Origin: Branchiostoma floridae
Lineage: Eukaryota; Chordata; Leptocardii; Amphioxiformes; Branchiostomatidae
Assembly: GCF_000003815.2 (NCBI RefSeq)
Contig: NC_049993.1
Coordinates: 3,916,518-3,951,459 of the forward strand
Direction of reading: 5' to 3'
Length of the DNA: 34,942 nt
Made by a program: the position numbers and the translations under genes. Numbering within the stretch: the first letter of the stretch is position 1; each line of letters opens with the position of its first letter. The notes under the pieces were generated by a model. The model searched no databases, had not been told where the DNA came from, and saw only the letters and a list, made by a program, of their open reading frames with translations. Positions 19,538-28,922 of this stretch are shown here, in pieces.

Positions 19538-20049
19538 GCCGAAGAACGATAGAAGAAATCCAAAAATGTTAGGAGCTGTTTTTTTTTTCCTAAAACCTAT
19601 TCGCAGGTACCACTGACGTAACACACAAAAAAGTACTGACTTGAATACTGTTAAAGTGGTAACGTCTTTAAAGGCCAACTACCTTGAGACAAACAAAATA
19701 CTCAAAAACAATTCCAGAGCAACACTTAGAGTTAATTTCACATTACTGAGTGAGTGTTCATTGCCTTTTTTCCCAACATTTTCGAAACCTTTGTTAGAAT
19801 CTGTGATAAATATCAGTTTAGGTCAATTTCTAACATCTTTAAGACTTTCTAAACATTCTCTGCTGTATTGATACATGTTCGAAACATTTCTAACGTCCAA
19901 TAATTCTTTTCTAAACCATTCCAATATAGGTTCATCATTTGTTGTAACATGTTCGAACATTGATACAATATTTATATTTCAGCCATACCATAGGTATGGT
20001 GAAATATATTGTATTCGTAATGTTTCTTTCTTTCTCCTGTCAAATCTTC

Positions 20050-20680
20050 GGAACACGGTATCTCCGTTGTTCCTGAACCGATTGACTTGAAATTTGACAC
20101 AAGGGTAGAGTGGGCCAATACCCCCAGACGTTTTTTTCATTTTTTTTCATATCTGCCTTTAAAATGATTTTATTAAGGTTTTTTGGTCATCTTAAGACCA
20201 AAACTGTATATTTGGGCCCCCTGTACCCTGGTATTATAACCGAATGAGCTGAAATTTGTCACAGATGTGCCTTGATAATTCCCCCATATAAATGCAATAC
20301 CACTTTTGGTGTACAGTATAACGAAATGCTTATTTTTGCGATTTTTTGGTCATTTTTTGACCAAAAAAGGACACTTTTGGCTCCTGTACCTTGGTTTTAG
20401 AACCGGATGACCTGAAATGTAGTATAGGAGTGCCCTAGACATATGCGCGCATGGATTCATTAACAGTTGAGGCATACAGTACAACAAAATGCTTAATTTT
20501 GCGATTATTTGGCCATTTTATGACCAAAAAGTATACTTTTGGCTCTTGTGCTCTGGTTTTAAAACCAAATGACCTAAATTTTGGTAAAATGGTGCACTAG
20601 ATATTTATTCAAATGACACATGTATAATTTTTGTCGTAGACTACGTCAAAATGATAGATTTGGGGATTTTTTTGTCATTT
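20050..20680. repeat. About four tandem repeats of roughly 160 bp
   Basis: Units align on gaYYtgaaatttg.cac...gtgcc...cccc, then ttttgcgatttttTGGTCAttttTTGACCaaaa..g.ata.ttttggctcc.tgtac..tggt. The small palindromes GGTCA-TGACC recur at about 20186, 20347 and 20509, giving the period. Confidence 0.8.
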
Positions 20681-20693
20681 TCCAATAGCCACA

Positions 20694-20723
20694 GGGGTCA
20701 ATGACCTTAAGGTCATTGACCCC
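20694..20723. repeat. 30-bp perfect palindrome
   Basis: GGGGTCAATGACC followed by TTAA and the reverse complement of the first 13 bases. Every base pairs; the axis is in the central TTAA. Confidence 0.95.
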
Positions 20724-20812
20724 AGCTGCAGATTGCACCTTCTGGCATATATGTCTATTTAATCTAATTAGATAGGTAACCAATCACTTAGCCTGAATCT
20801 ATATCCTAAAGA

Positions 20813-20825
20813 GGGGGGGGGGGGG
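20813..20825. repeat. Poly-G tract (13 G)
   Basis: Uninterrupted G-run separating the 160-bp repeats from the following minisatellite. Confidence 0.95.
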
Positions 20826-20855
20826 TGACAGTCAATCAGCGAGTCCGGTGTTATC

Positions 20856-21615
20856 TGGAAGAGTCCATTCTTACATGGAGGGGTTCATTTTTTTTTTAAA
20901 TTCATCCTCGGACTGGTGAAGTCTTTCAGTGGGTGTATTTTTGGACAGGTCTATTTTGCAGTTTTACAGAAGGTGTGCTGGAAGAGTCTATTCTCGCACG
21001 GAGGGGGGATTTTTTTTAATTCATATTTTGGACTTTGGTGACTTCTAGTTTGTCAAAGTCTTTCAGCAGGGTTATTTTTGGACTGGTCTAATTTGCAATT
21101 TTAAATGGGTGTGCTGGAAAAGTCCATTCTTGCATGGAGGGGGGATTTTTTAAAAATCCATTGGCTTTTTTTAAAATCCATTTTTGGGACTTCAGTGATT
21201 ATGTCAAAGTCCTATTTTAGCGGATGTATTTTTGGACTGCTCTACTTTACATGGAAGAGTCCATTTTTTTGCACACGGAAGGGGGATTTTTTCAAATTCA
21301 GTTTGGACGGGTGATGATTCAAAATTCAATTTTTAGTGGAAGTGTTTTTAGACTGGTCTATTATACCTTTTCATGCACTGGGACCTTTTTTGCTAAATTC
21401 AATTTTGGATTTGGTTTCTTATTCAAAAGGCCAAGGTTTCAGTGGGAGTATTTCTGGACTGGTCTATTGTGCAAATTCACATAGGGTGCACTGGAGTCCA
21501 TTCTTGAACGGGGGAATTTTGTAAGATTCATTTTTGGGTTAAACCATCATTAGTAAAAGTGATTTTTCAAATGGGTGATTTTGAAATAGTCTATTGTTGC
21601 ATGGGGAGGGAGATG
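20856..21615. repeat. Degenerate minisatellite, period about 125-140 bp
   Basis: Recurring phrase: agtccattctt.catggaggggg.atttttt...aattcatttttgg.ct...gtcaaagtc.ttcagtgg..gtatttttggactggtctatt.tgca. Starts of the first phrase at about 20859, 20983, 21118, 21255 and 21492 mark the units. Confidence 0.8.
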
Positions 21616-22114
21616 GCTGAAATATGCTGTATTTGCTCTCAAGCAAATGTCGGCCTTTCTAGTTAGTAGCTGGGTCCTTGAGCTGGGAAGAGGACAATTC
21701 ACATGTCCCCGTCAAGTTCATGATATTATTTCTGCTAGCTTCCTACAAAAGAGACACCAGTGTCCAGGTGTAAAATCTGAGATATTTTTAAAAAGTATAA
21801 CGTGGTTGAACGTGTTATTCTTAATGGGATCGTCGGTGGCTGATCCAATAATTTCTACCTGTATGTCAGGCCAAAGGAAGTATGGATTAAAGCAGTTTGA
21901 GTCCTAATGTTATATCCTCTTCTGGGATATATTTAATGTCAATAGGGTTTGTTCACTAAGGAAAGCTACGTTGCAAACGAAAGCTAACAAAACAGCAGAA
22001 TATGAATGGTTTAGTTGCTAGCGTTGGGTGAAATGTTCGTTGACGCACACAGACTAATCATACTCATTGTTGGAAGCATAGAGATGTAAATATGCAATAT
22101 TGATATGTGAAAGT

Positions 22115-22770
22115 AATATGGTGGCACGTGACAGCGACAGGAAGTCCAATCGAGGAATAACCTTCCGAAACGATTTGATGAAAAGGTCTTCAAATCTAGA
22201 ATTTTGTGACAATATTATGTTATTTTTGACCTCCTGTCGGTATTATTAAACTAACGAGGCCAATACATTCAAAAGAAACGAAGAGCTACAAAAAATTTTC
22301 ACACAAATGAGATATACGTTCTGGCTTTGTTCCAAGAGGAATTAGAGAGTGTCACGTGACGGCAGTAGAAAGTCCAATGAAAAATAAGCTTAAATGATAT
22401 TGTATCCGTTGAGTTAATTTTAACCATAGAAATTCTAACAATATTGTTGTATTGCTTTAGCCTCTTTTTGGGATTATTAGGCTAATATGGCTTTACATTC
22501 AAGAGAAACAACTGTGCAACCGAAAGCTGAGAAAAAGTGTTTGCACTTTTTAGCGTGTTCGCACAGCCTCATTGAATTCCACTACTTGCAGCCAGCAAGC
22601 ATATATAAATGTACAGAATAAGTATCACGAGACAGTATACGTAGGAATCAGTTCAATGGGGGAATAAATTTACATGAAATATTGTGCACATGTCCGTTGA
22701 GCCAACTTTATGAAATCTCTAAATCTAGAATTTTTAACGTTAACCCAATGAGCTGTGACTGTCAGGCCTC
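22115..22770. repeat. Three diverged tandem units of about 235-270 bp
   Basis: Units start near 22117, 22351 and 22622. Each has a (c)acgtgac / acgagac phrase, aagtccaat or a related phrase, a tt(t)ga(g)t(t/c)aa phrase, aaatctagaatttt..aa, and acattcaa(a/g)agaaac near the end. The same triplication exists in copy B (about 32826, 33108, 33405), so it predates the segmental duplication. Confidence 0.65.
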
Positions 22771-22958
22771 AAAATATCGGAGCAAAGAATAAATAATCTC
22801 CATGTTGAGGACACATCAAAGGAACTTGTGCTCACATCAAATCTACATCTCAACTTTCGTCAAACCCAGAACTCACAACAATTACGGATTTAAACCATGT
22901 ATTCAAGTTGCGAGCGAAGATCTTGTGAATGACATTCTCGCCTTGAAATTCCAGTGGG

Positions 22959-23402
22959 GACCAGTTTGGAGGACAATCACACCTTAAAGTCGACCTCATC
23001 ACGCAATTGGAAGACAGTGCCGTGTACGCCTTGGGCTGCAGTGGAGAAAATTTACAAGTTCTTAACTCACAACGCTGTTTTAGCTGTACATTACTAGGCT
23101 GCCTGACTGACCCGTATGATGTACTATTACATCATGTCCTACAAAAATGTACAAAAAATGCGTCCGACATAAGTAACAAATATATCATTCGATTATGGTC
23201 CGATACTAAATGCGGCATCTTAGATCAGGCATCTGCATCTCTAAAACCAGTCATGTGTGACTCGTCATGTTACACTTTTTGGTACCGCTATCTGCAAAGA
23301 GACTTAACTTTCGTCTTCATCATTAAAGACGCGAGCTGGATCCCGGAACATCGTCTTCGCCTAGCTCGAGGACACTTGATCTCACTTGTTGATATGTTAT
23401 GA
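22959..23402 (+). CDS. Hypothetical ORF conserved in part in the duplicate
   Basis: An open frame from at least 22959 to a TGA at 23400-23402 (first ATG-like start near 23007). It has seven or more Cys, such as ALGCSGENL and CTLLGCLTD. Copy B (about 33751-33957) encodes a related peptide with conservative changes (LEDSAVYALDCSGENL) but stops early, after HNLSTKNT. No domain is recognised. It could be the remnant of an exon of an unidentified gene, or chance. Low certainty that it is translated. Confidence 0.3.
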   Translation, partial: DQFGGQSHLKVDLITQLEDSAVYALGCSGENLQVLNSQRCFSCTLLGCLTDPYDVLLHHVLQKCTKNASDISNKYIIRLWSDTKCGILDQASASLKPVMCDSSCYTFWYRYLQRDLTFVFIIKDASWIPEHRLRLARGHLISLVDML

Positions 23403-23644
23403 TCTGTGGTCAAATCTACAAGGAGAATCCAACAGAAAAATACGGACGCACATCTACAAGGGATGGTATTTACCGTTCGTCTATCTAGAAAGATTCATAC
23501 TTGTTATATATACCGAGGCACTGATATGTTACAGCTCATGGTCTTCTCCCAGCTGATTTTGTTTATCCATCCTCCTTTCGTTTGACTGATAAAAATTACG
23601 CGCTACAAGTCCAAAATTCAAGCCTCCATTGAACTGGTGCCTGT

Positions 23645-23876
23645 TACGTTGGAATGCCTGTTGGAATTTGTTATCACCAAGTACAGTAGGGGCATCTTCT
23701 CTGGATAGTTTTAAAGAACGCTTGCAGTTAGATGTGCAAAAGTTAGGTGTGACGGATCGTTCAGTGTAATATAACCAGCTGCTGCCGCGCCGCGTGCCTG
23801 CGAAGCTGGTGTGTTACGCCGAATGGCGGTTATACCGGCTATATAGATACAGATACAGATACAGATACAGATACGT
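23645..23876 (+). mobile_element. 5'-truncated CR1-like retrotransposon 3' end, absent from the duplicate
   Basis: 23650-23871 begins with the end of a LINE protein (WNACWNLLSPSTVGASSLDSFKERLQ, stop at 23767-23769; the WN...SFK signature). A GC-rich 3' UTR and a (GATACA)n tail (about 23843-23871) follow. The flanks carry TACGT (23645-23649 and 23872-23876). Copy B reads straight across (ctgtttcatgtagttg near 34390), so this is a clean insertion after the segmental duplication. Confidence 0.85.
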
Positions 23877-24560
23877 GTAGTTGTTGAATAATGAATATAC
23901 TTCAGAACACTTTTGCAATTTGGATGGTAGTTGAGTCCCTCAAAGTACATTTCTTATAGTATTGACATGGTCACTTTCCTTGTGAAATGTTCTGTTTATG
24001 ACTTAGTTCTAAAAATAGCTTGTTGTTTTGCGCATGTGATTATAAAAGGTTGTTTTATCCTTTTTTTTCATTTATGTTGTACTTTGAAGCATATGTGTTC
24101 AATATTTCTGGTTGTGTGATTCACTCATGTACCATTAATTTATCATTATATTTTTTTTAGCATTTAACAAAATTTTACATCATGACCACTATTTCAGCAG
24201 TATTATATCTTATATTATCGTTATCAGACGTTTCTATTTATAAATGTATAGCACATTATCGTACATTATGTAATTTGGATCTGATTATATGATTGTAATA
24301 CTTGAGAACGACACTATTGTGTATTTTCCTTCGTATCTAGTATGTATCCTACAGTAAAAATGGCCAAGACGAAGTTTACTACAGACTTGACTCACCACAA
24401 GGATGTAGAGCAAGTATACTACTCACCTCTATTAATGTATCATTATACCGAATTGTTCGGTTTCATCATTAAAAAGAGACCACATACTGTACCAAATCTT
24501 GTGGCCTTCTTTGTTTATACCTGAGCTCTATAATAGATGAAACAATGCATGTGCGATGAT
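23877..24560. other. AT-rich intergenic DNA
   Basis: The first 50 bases still match copy B (gtagttgttgaataat...). After that I see no feature; short frames such as 24342-24524 are unsupported. Confidence 0.5.
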
Positions 24561-24564
24561 GGTT

Positions 24565-25018
24565 TTAAGTGAGTGAGTGAGTGTGAGTGAGTGAGTGAGT
24601 GAGTGTGTGAGCGAGTAAGAAATTGAGCAATAGTAAGTGAGTGTGATTGAGTGAGTGCGTGATCGAGTAAGAAATTGAGCGATAGTGAGTGAGTGCGATT
24701 GTCAGTGAGTGATCGAGTAAGAAATTGAGCGATAGTGAGTGAGTGAGTGAGAGTGTGAATGAGTGCGTGTCATGAGTGAGTGATCGAGAGGGAATTGAGC
24801 GATAGTGAGTGAGTGAGAGTGTGAGTGAGTGAGTGATCGAGTAGGAAATTGAGCGATAGTGAGTGAGTGATAGTGTGAGTGAGTGATCGAGTAAGAAATT
24901 GAGCGATAGTGAGTGAGTGAGAGTGTTAGTGAGTGCGTGAGTGAGTGATCGAGTGAGAAACTGAGCGAGAGTGATTGAGTGAGTGAGTGAGTGAGTGTGT
25001 GTGTGTGTGTGTGTGTTT
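24565..25018. repeat. GTGA-rich minisatellite with higher-order unit
   Basis: (GAGT)n background carrying about eight copies of the phrase gatcgagtaagaaattgagcgatagtgagtgag at a spacing of roughly 55-75 bp, ending in a (GT)n tract (about 24998-25015). Both strands are open for long stretches only because of the repeat. Confidence 0.9.
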
Positions 25019-25049
25019 GAGATTGACATTTAGGCGTCCTCCAGTTATG

Positions 25050-25789
25050 TTGGTCACACAAACAAACATAGTTTTACACACAAACACTACCCAAAATATA
25101 ACCTTCTTGGCGTAGGTACTTTACAAGACGTTGATAATGGTACCCAATTTATTACTAGGAAAAACAGTGTGCGATAAATGTTAATAAAATAACCAATTGA
25201 ATTGAAGTAATATCCGTCTATGTGTGGGTAGCAACTGAAACGACTTTCAAACTTTTCATCATTTGATCATCAAATTTTCCCCAGACAAATTTCAAAGAAT
25301 ATAATTACACGACGTTGACAGCTGTAGTTTGAAAATTAACAGACTATACATATTCAGGTACCCCATTTATAGGAGTGACGCAGGTAAAGCAGAGAAACAT
25401 AATCATTCATCAGCTTTTGAGCAATCCACTGGCCTCGCATCATTTTGGTCTCAGATACGCAGGTACCTGTTCTCATGGAAGGACGGTAGTTCATCCTAGA
25501 CAACGAGTTTTTGCGTTGTCGCTGCCATACACCTGGAAAGGTAGGACAAACAGTAGTCTTCTTGTATCAAGGAAGGACATGCAGCAAAACACACAGCTAT
25601 GATAGGAGTATCCATGCCGTGATAAAAGGCCTCCGCAAAGACGGTAGAGTAATTTAATCATTTAAATTCTTCACTCCTATGGTATTTCTCAAGCCCTCTG
25701 CAGCGAAGGACCAAATATCGCTTATTTTTCAAAAGAAAAAATAAACAGGAAAAACGTATTCATAATTAGATTGCATTTATCAATGAGGA
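25050..25789. other. A3 upstream intergenic unit
   Basis: 25100-25330 resembles the DNA just after A2 and A3 (tacaagacgttgataat, cagtgtgcgat, gaagtaatatccgtc, acgactttcaaacttttcat). 25390-25500 resembles 14350-14480 before A2. Thus it is a third copy of the gene-flanking unit, but without an LRR gene immediately before it. Confidence 0.65.
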
Positions 25790-25874
25790 GCAAAAACATT
25801 TAGCTGATGACATCTCGGAAATGCTTCTAGAGCTGTTGACCAACTCTACAACCTGCAGGTAAGTCATAACAAAT
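25790..25874 (+). promoter_or_regulatory. Conserved 5' leader of LRR gene A3
   Basis: The stretch gaggagcaaaaacatttagctgatg...ctcgg.aatgctt ends CTGCAG/GTAAGTCATAACAAATGG and aligns with the A1 and A2 leaders. The ATG follows 22 bp later. Confidence 0.5.
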
Positions 25875-25896
25875 GGTTTACATGTAAACAGACCAA

Positions 25897-27562
25897 ATGT
25901 TCGTGAGAGGTGGTGGCAAGGAGAACACAGCCATATTGATATTGCTTCTCTTTGTAGTTACCTGTGCATCTTCTAGTAGCCCGGATTTACCCCAATGTAA
26001 GAGAGCAGATTGGCAAAAATGTGTCACAAAAAAGCCGGAAATTCCGTTCGTTCGTTCTGACACACATGCATGTGTCGTTTGTGAGGTCCCAGACACAGAG
26101 GGGGTTGCCTCTGGAAGTCCTTTTACTTTGCTTGCTGGGGCCAAGCATGTTGCAATAAGAGGATACCTATTCTATGTCCTGTCGACAGAAACCCTGACAC
26201 CGCTTCACAATTCTGTGATTAACACCTTGGCCTTGATAGATGCTAAGATCACTGATGTTGAGAACAACACATTCACTGGGTTTTCAAGACTCCAAAAATT
26301 GTCACTACAATCGAACAGGTTGACACATGTCAAACAGGCCTGGTTCACTGGCTTGAAGAGGCTCTTGAGGCTGATTTTGTCCAACAACCAGATCAAGCAG
26401 ATAGAACCAGGGAGCTTTGCGCACCTAGCTCGCCTGTACTATCTAGATCTAGAGAAGAACCAGTTACAGGTTGTAGACCCTGCCTGGCTATTTGGGCTCA
26501 AACGTACTACAACCATAAAGCTGGGATTTAATGAAATCAGTAAGATTATTTCAGGGTCTTTCGATCATCTAGTGCTGACCTGGTTAGACCTGAGGGGTAA
26601 TAATCTGTCATGTCTGGATGGAGAAGTGCTGATTGGACAGTCTTTTATGTCAAGGCTCCATGTAAGCAGTGGCATGTTAACATCTGTCAATGATGGAAAG
26701 CCACATGGAATGATGTGGAGCCTGCATAGGTTTGTCAGTTTTAGGGGAGGGTCAACATTGGTTGTTGAGGTGCCCAAGTTCCTCTTCTGTACCAGGCACA
26801 ATGCTCATGAACTGTCATTTGGGTGGATGTATAAATCATCGAGCAACATGCCTCGTGACATCGACTTGGGTGGTATTAACCCTGGCGTATCATGTGGAGC
26901 TTTGGATCGTCCTCTAAAGACGGTCTCCATCAAGGCCCCTGCAGCTATCTTGGCTACTGTCGGCTCTCTGACAAACAGACTGGTCCCCAACATTCTTGAG
27001 CAGTGCAGAAAGGTTTGGGAATGCATTAGGGGTATTACTGTACCAGTGGGCCTTGCGGGAAGCCCAATCTGCAAGTTGGTTTCCATGGCCACGGGGAATA
27101 CAACTTTTGAAGGTGTTGCCATGTCATTTGTTCAGACACAAGACTCAAACACACGCACAACCACAGAGTCTGGATGCAACCAAAAGCAGATCAACCATAC
27201 AAACGCCAAACATGATGATGCAAAGAACATCACCTGCATTCTGCTCACTAAGGATGAACACAAAGAGTTGGTCTTCACCGTTCCCCCAGTCCAATACCAG
27301 ACACACACAACACCAACCACTTACAAAACAAACACTTACCAGACCAACAGCTTGACAAACTACTCTGAGTACACAGAACAAGACCACACATCTTCAGAAC
27401 AGGGAGACAACTCTACACTGCAGGTGAGTACCAAACCCAAACCAGAGATGCCTCAGGCAACAGATCATCTTCTTATCCCAGTTGTTGTCTCGGCAGTGGT
27501 TAGTCTGGTCGTGCTGTCTCTTGTAGTGTTGGTGTGGAAGTTGTGCTCAGCAGGCATTAGCG
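25897..27562 (+). CDS. LRR transmembrane receptor A3, ectodomain and TM portion
   Basis: 555 codons before the insertion. The ATG starts MFVRGGGKEN, matching A1 and A2. Signal peptide about residues 11-24 (AILILLLFVVTCAS); Cys cap (QCKRADWQKC; HACVVCE); about six LRRs (residues 97-250; LLRLILSNNQIKQIEPGSF); conserved ectodomain (SSGMLTSVNDGKPHGMMWSL); Thr/Ser stalk; TM about residues 524-547 (VVVSAVVSLVVLSLVVLVW). Homology to A2 ends at AGIS/GK. Without splicing, translation runs on into inserted DNA to a stop at 27778-27780, giving 627 residues with no signalling tail. With splicing (donor GT at 27563) it would join the tail at 29973 in frame. Confidence 0.85.
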
Positions 27563-28210
27563 GTAAACTCCACTGCCGTAAGGTTGCCCAGAGTTACCCC
27601 CAGCAAAGATATCATTTAAATATGATAATAAGCTACTGTAATATTGAAATGAACCCAGTGCAGCCTAGGCCTTTGTTAATATGCAGGAGTTTGGCTGATA
27701 ATTGCCCGACCTTCCCCCGCTCTCTGTCCCGCCCCTGTTTTGAATTTGAATGGCGCGCAAATTTCTTCCTGGTGAGATAATTGGTGCACCCTGCCATTTG
27801 CCGACAGTAAAACTAGATGATAGGTATTGTATTCAAGGGACTTTAAAAGTTACTTTCCCTAGAAATTCTTTAGGAGTATCAAGACGTGTAGGGCTGTAGG
27901 GTGAGGGAAAAATATGTACTATGTGATATTTAAGACATCAGTTACTGAGCCAAAATCTTTTACTAAAGTGAGTTGGATTACCTGCATGTAAACAGCTTGC
28001 ATTTGAAGTACTACATGTAATGCACATTCATATAACAAAGAGAGTTCCCTGTAAAACGTTTGCCACTTGTGTATACAACACAAGACTGTGATTATTTCTC
28101 CCCCACCACCCTCTCTGACTTTTACGATTTTGTGTTTTCTTTCGTTTTGGCTGAACCATTGACGATCCAAAATTCTTTGATGAGTTTAATAGGATTTTAT
28201 CTCAAACAAG

Positions 28211-28373
28211 TGCAGAAATTAGAAAGGAATACGGAACAGAAAGAAACAACATGCCGACACCAGCCGGAATGGAACCCGGGGCGACAGATTACAAATCCAA
28301 CATGAAAACCACAACACCAAAAGTTCTGCTGTTTGCATAGTCAGTTTGGCAGCGCTTGAACCCCACTGTTACA
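28211..28373 (-). repeat. LTR (3' LTR in minus-strand sense)
   Basis: About 163 bp, TG...CA. The tRNA-like part has loop TTTGTAA and B-box-like GGTTCCATTCC (complement at 28266-28276). Confidence 0.7.
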
Positions 28374-28374
28374 C

Positions 28375-28607
28375 TACTCCCCTAGCCTCTACCAGGCTCC
28401 ACGGGTCGGTGGTCTAATTGGAGAAATTGGAGAAATAGAGTCTATAGAGTATAGTACGCTAGGGGCCGGAAGAATACGTTTCCGTCGGTGAGGAATCGTA
28501 TTCTTCTGGCGGCTAACTTCCCAAGCGTACTATAGTATAGACTCTATTTGTCCGATTTCTACAATTAAACCACCGATCCGCGGAGCCTAGCAGAGGCATT
28601 ACTCCCC
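28375..28607. mobile_element. Hairpin MITE nested in the TRIM polypurine tract
   Basis: 28383-28599 (217 bp) has terminal inverted repeats of about 95 bp: tagcctctaccaggctcc...ggtggtctaattg...aatagagtctata..agtatagtacgct..gg on the left and its diverged complement on the right. It is flanked by TACTCCCC (28375-28382 and 28600-28607), an 8-bp duplication as made by hAT or P-type transposases. The duplicated bases are part of the host element's polypurine tract. Confidence 0.88.
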
Positions 28608-28760
28608 CTTTTCTTTTCAAGATTCGTCCTCGAATCTCCGAGATCGATATCCTTGTGTAAACTTATACTCAAACCTCACAGTGTGGCATATCCGCTAGCC
28701 TGTTACTCACTGTGTGACGCATGTAGCCTGTTACGTATACAGGGTCGGCATGGGAACTAA

Positions 28761-28922
28761 TGTAGAAATTACAGGGGAGAGTAGGAACAGAAAGAAACAA
28801 CATGCCGACACCCGGAATAGAACCCGGGCCGCAGATTATAAATCCAACGTGCAAACCACAACACCAAAAGCTCAGAGCTGTTGGCGTGGTCAGTTTGGCA
28901 GCGCTTGAGCCCCACTGTTACA
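28761..28922 (-). repeat. LTR (5' LTR in minus-strand sense)
   Basis: About 162 bp, TG...CA, clearly homologous to 28211-28373 with scattered substitutions. The B-box-like GGTTCTATTCC has its complement at 28814-28824. Confidence 0.7.

Larger units (their letters stand above)
18268..19968. repeat. Segmental duplication, copy A, proximal block
   Basis: Starts just after the A2 stop and matches 31007-32520 after the A3 stop. Shared landmarks: caattccataaaggt.ttcctggccaatt, cccacacgtatgggggctattcaaa, tacaagacgttggtaattt, a bHLH-like cacgtgctcaagccc, and gacttgaatactgtt. A (CA)n tract lies at 18341-18384. No gene is recognised; short frames here are not conserved in copy B. Confidence 0.85.
19969..21659. 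repeat. 1.7-kb satellite-like insertion specific to copy A
   Basis: Copy B runs directly from cattgaaacaata to ttggaagctgg (about 32510-32530), whereas copy A has 1.7 kb in between. The inserted DNA is a 34-nt hairpin, about four 160-bp repeats, a 30-bp perfect palindrome, a G-run, then about six 125-140-bp repeats. No coding frame is convincing. Confidence 0.75.
21660..23645. repeat. Segmental duplication, copy A, distal block
   Basis: Matches about 32525-34405. Shared landmarks include gctgggaagag, gtggcacgtgacagcga, atccgttgagt, ttaacccaatgagctgtgactgtca, gaacttgtgctc, ggaagacagtgc.gtgtacgcc and cctccattgaactgg. Internally it holds three diverged tandem units (see 22115-22770). Confidence 0.88.

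Noticed and set aside
24565-25018. CRISPR-like array
   Set aside because: Repeats are low-complexity GTGA with no unique spacers, and the context is eukaryotic.
24565-25061. Minus-strand frames of Ser/Leu/Thr/His repeats
   Set aside because: Simple translations of the GTGA minisatellite with no start context or conserved domain.
28211-28922. Two independent tRNA-derived SINE insertions
   Set aside because: Possible, but TG...CA ends, one shared 4-bp duplication outside the pair and the adjoining polypurine tract favour an LTR pair. Kept as the stated alternative.
28764-28922. Functional tRNA gene
   Set aside because: The acceptor stem and a proper anticodon stem are missing and the T-arm has an 8-nt loop; it is only tRNA-like.
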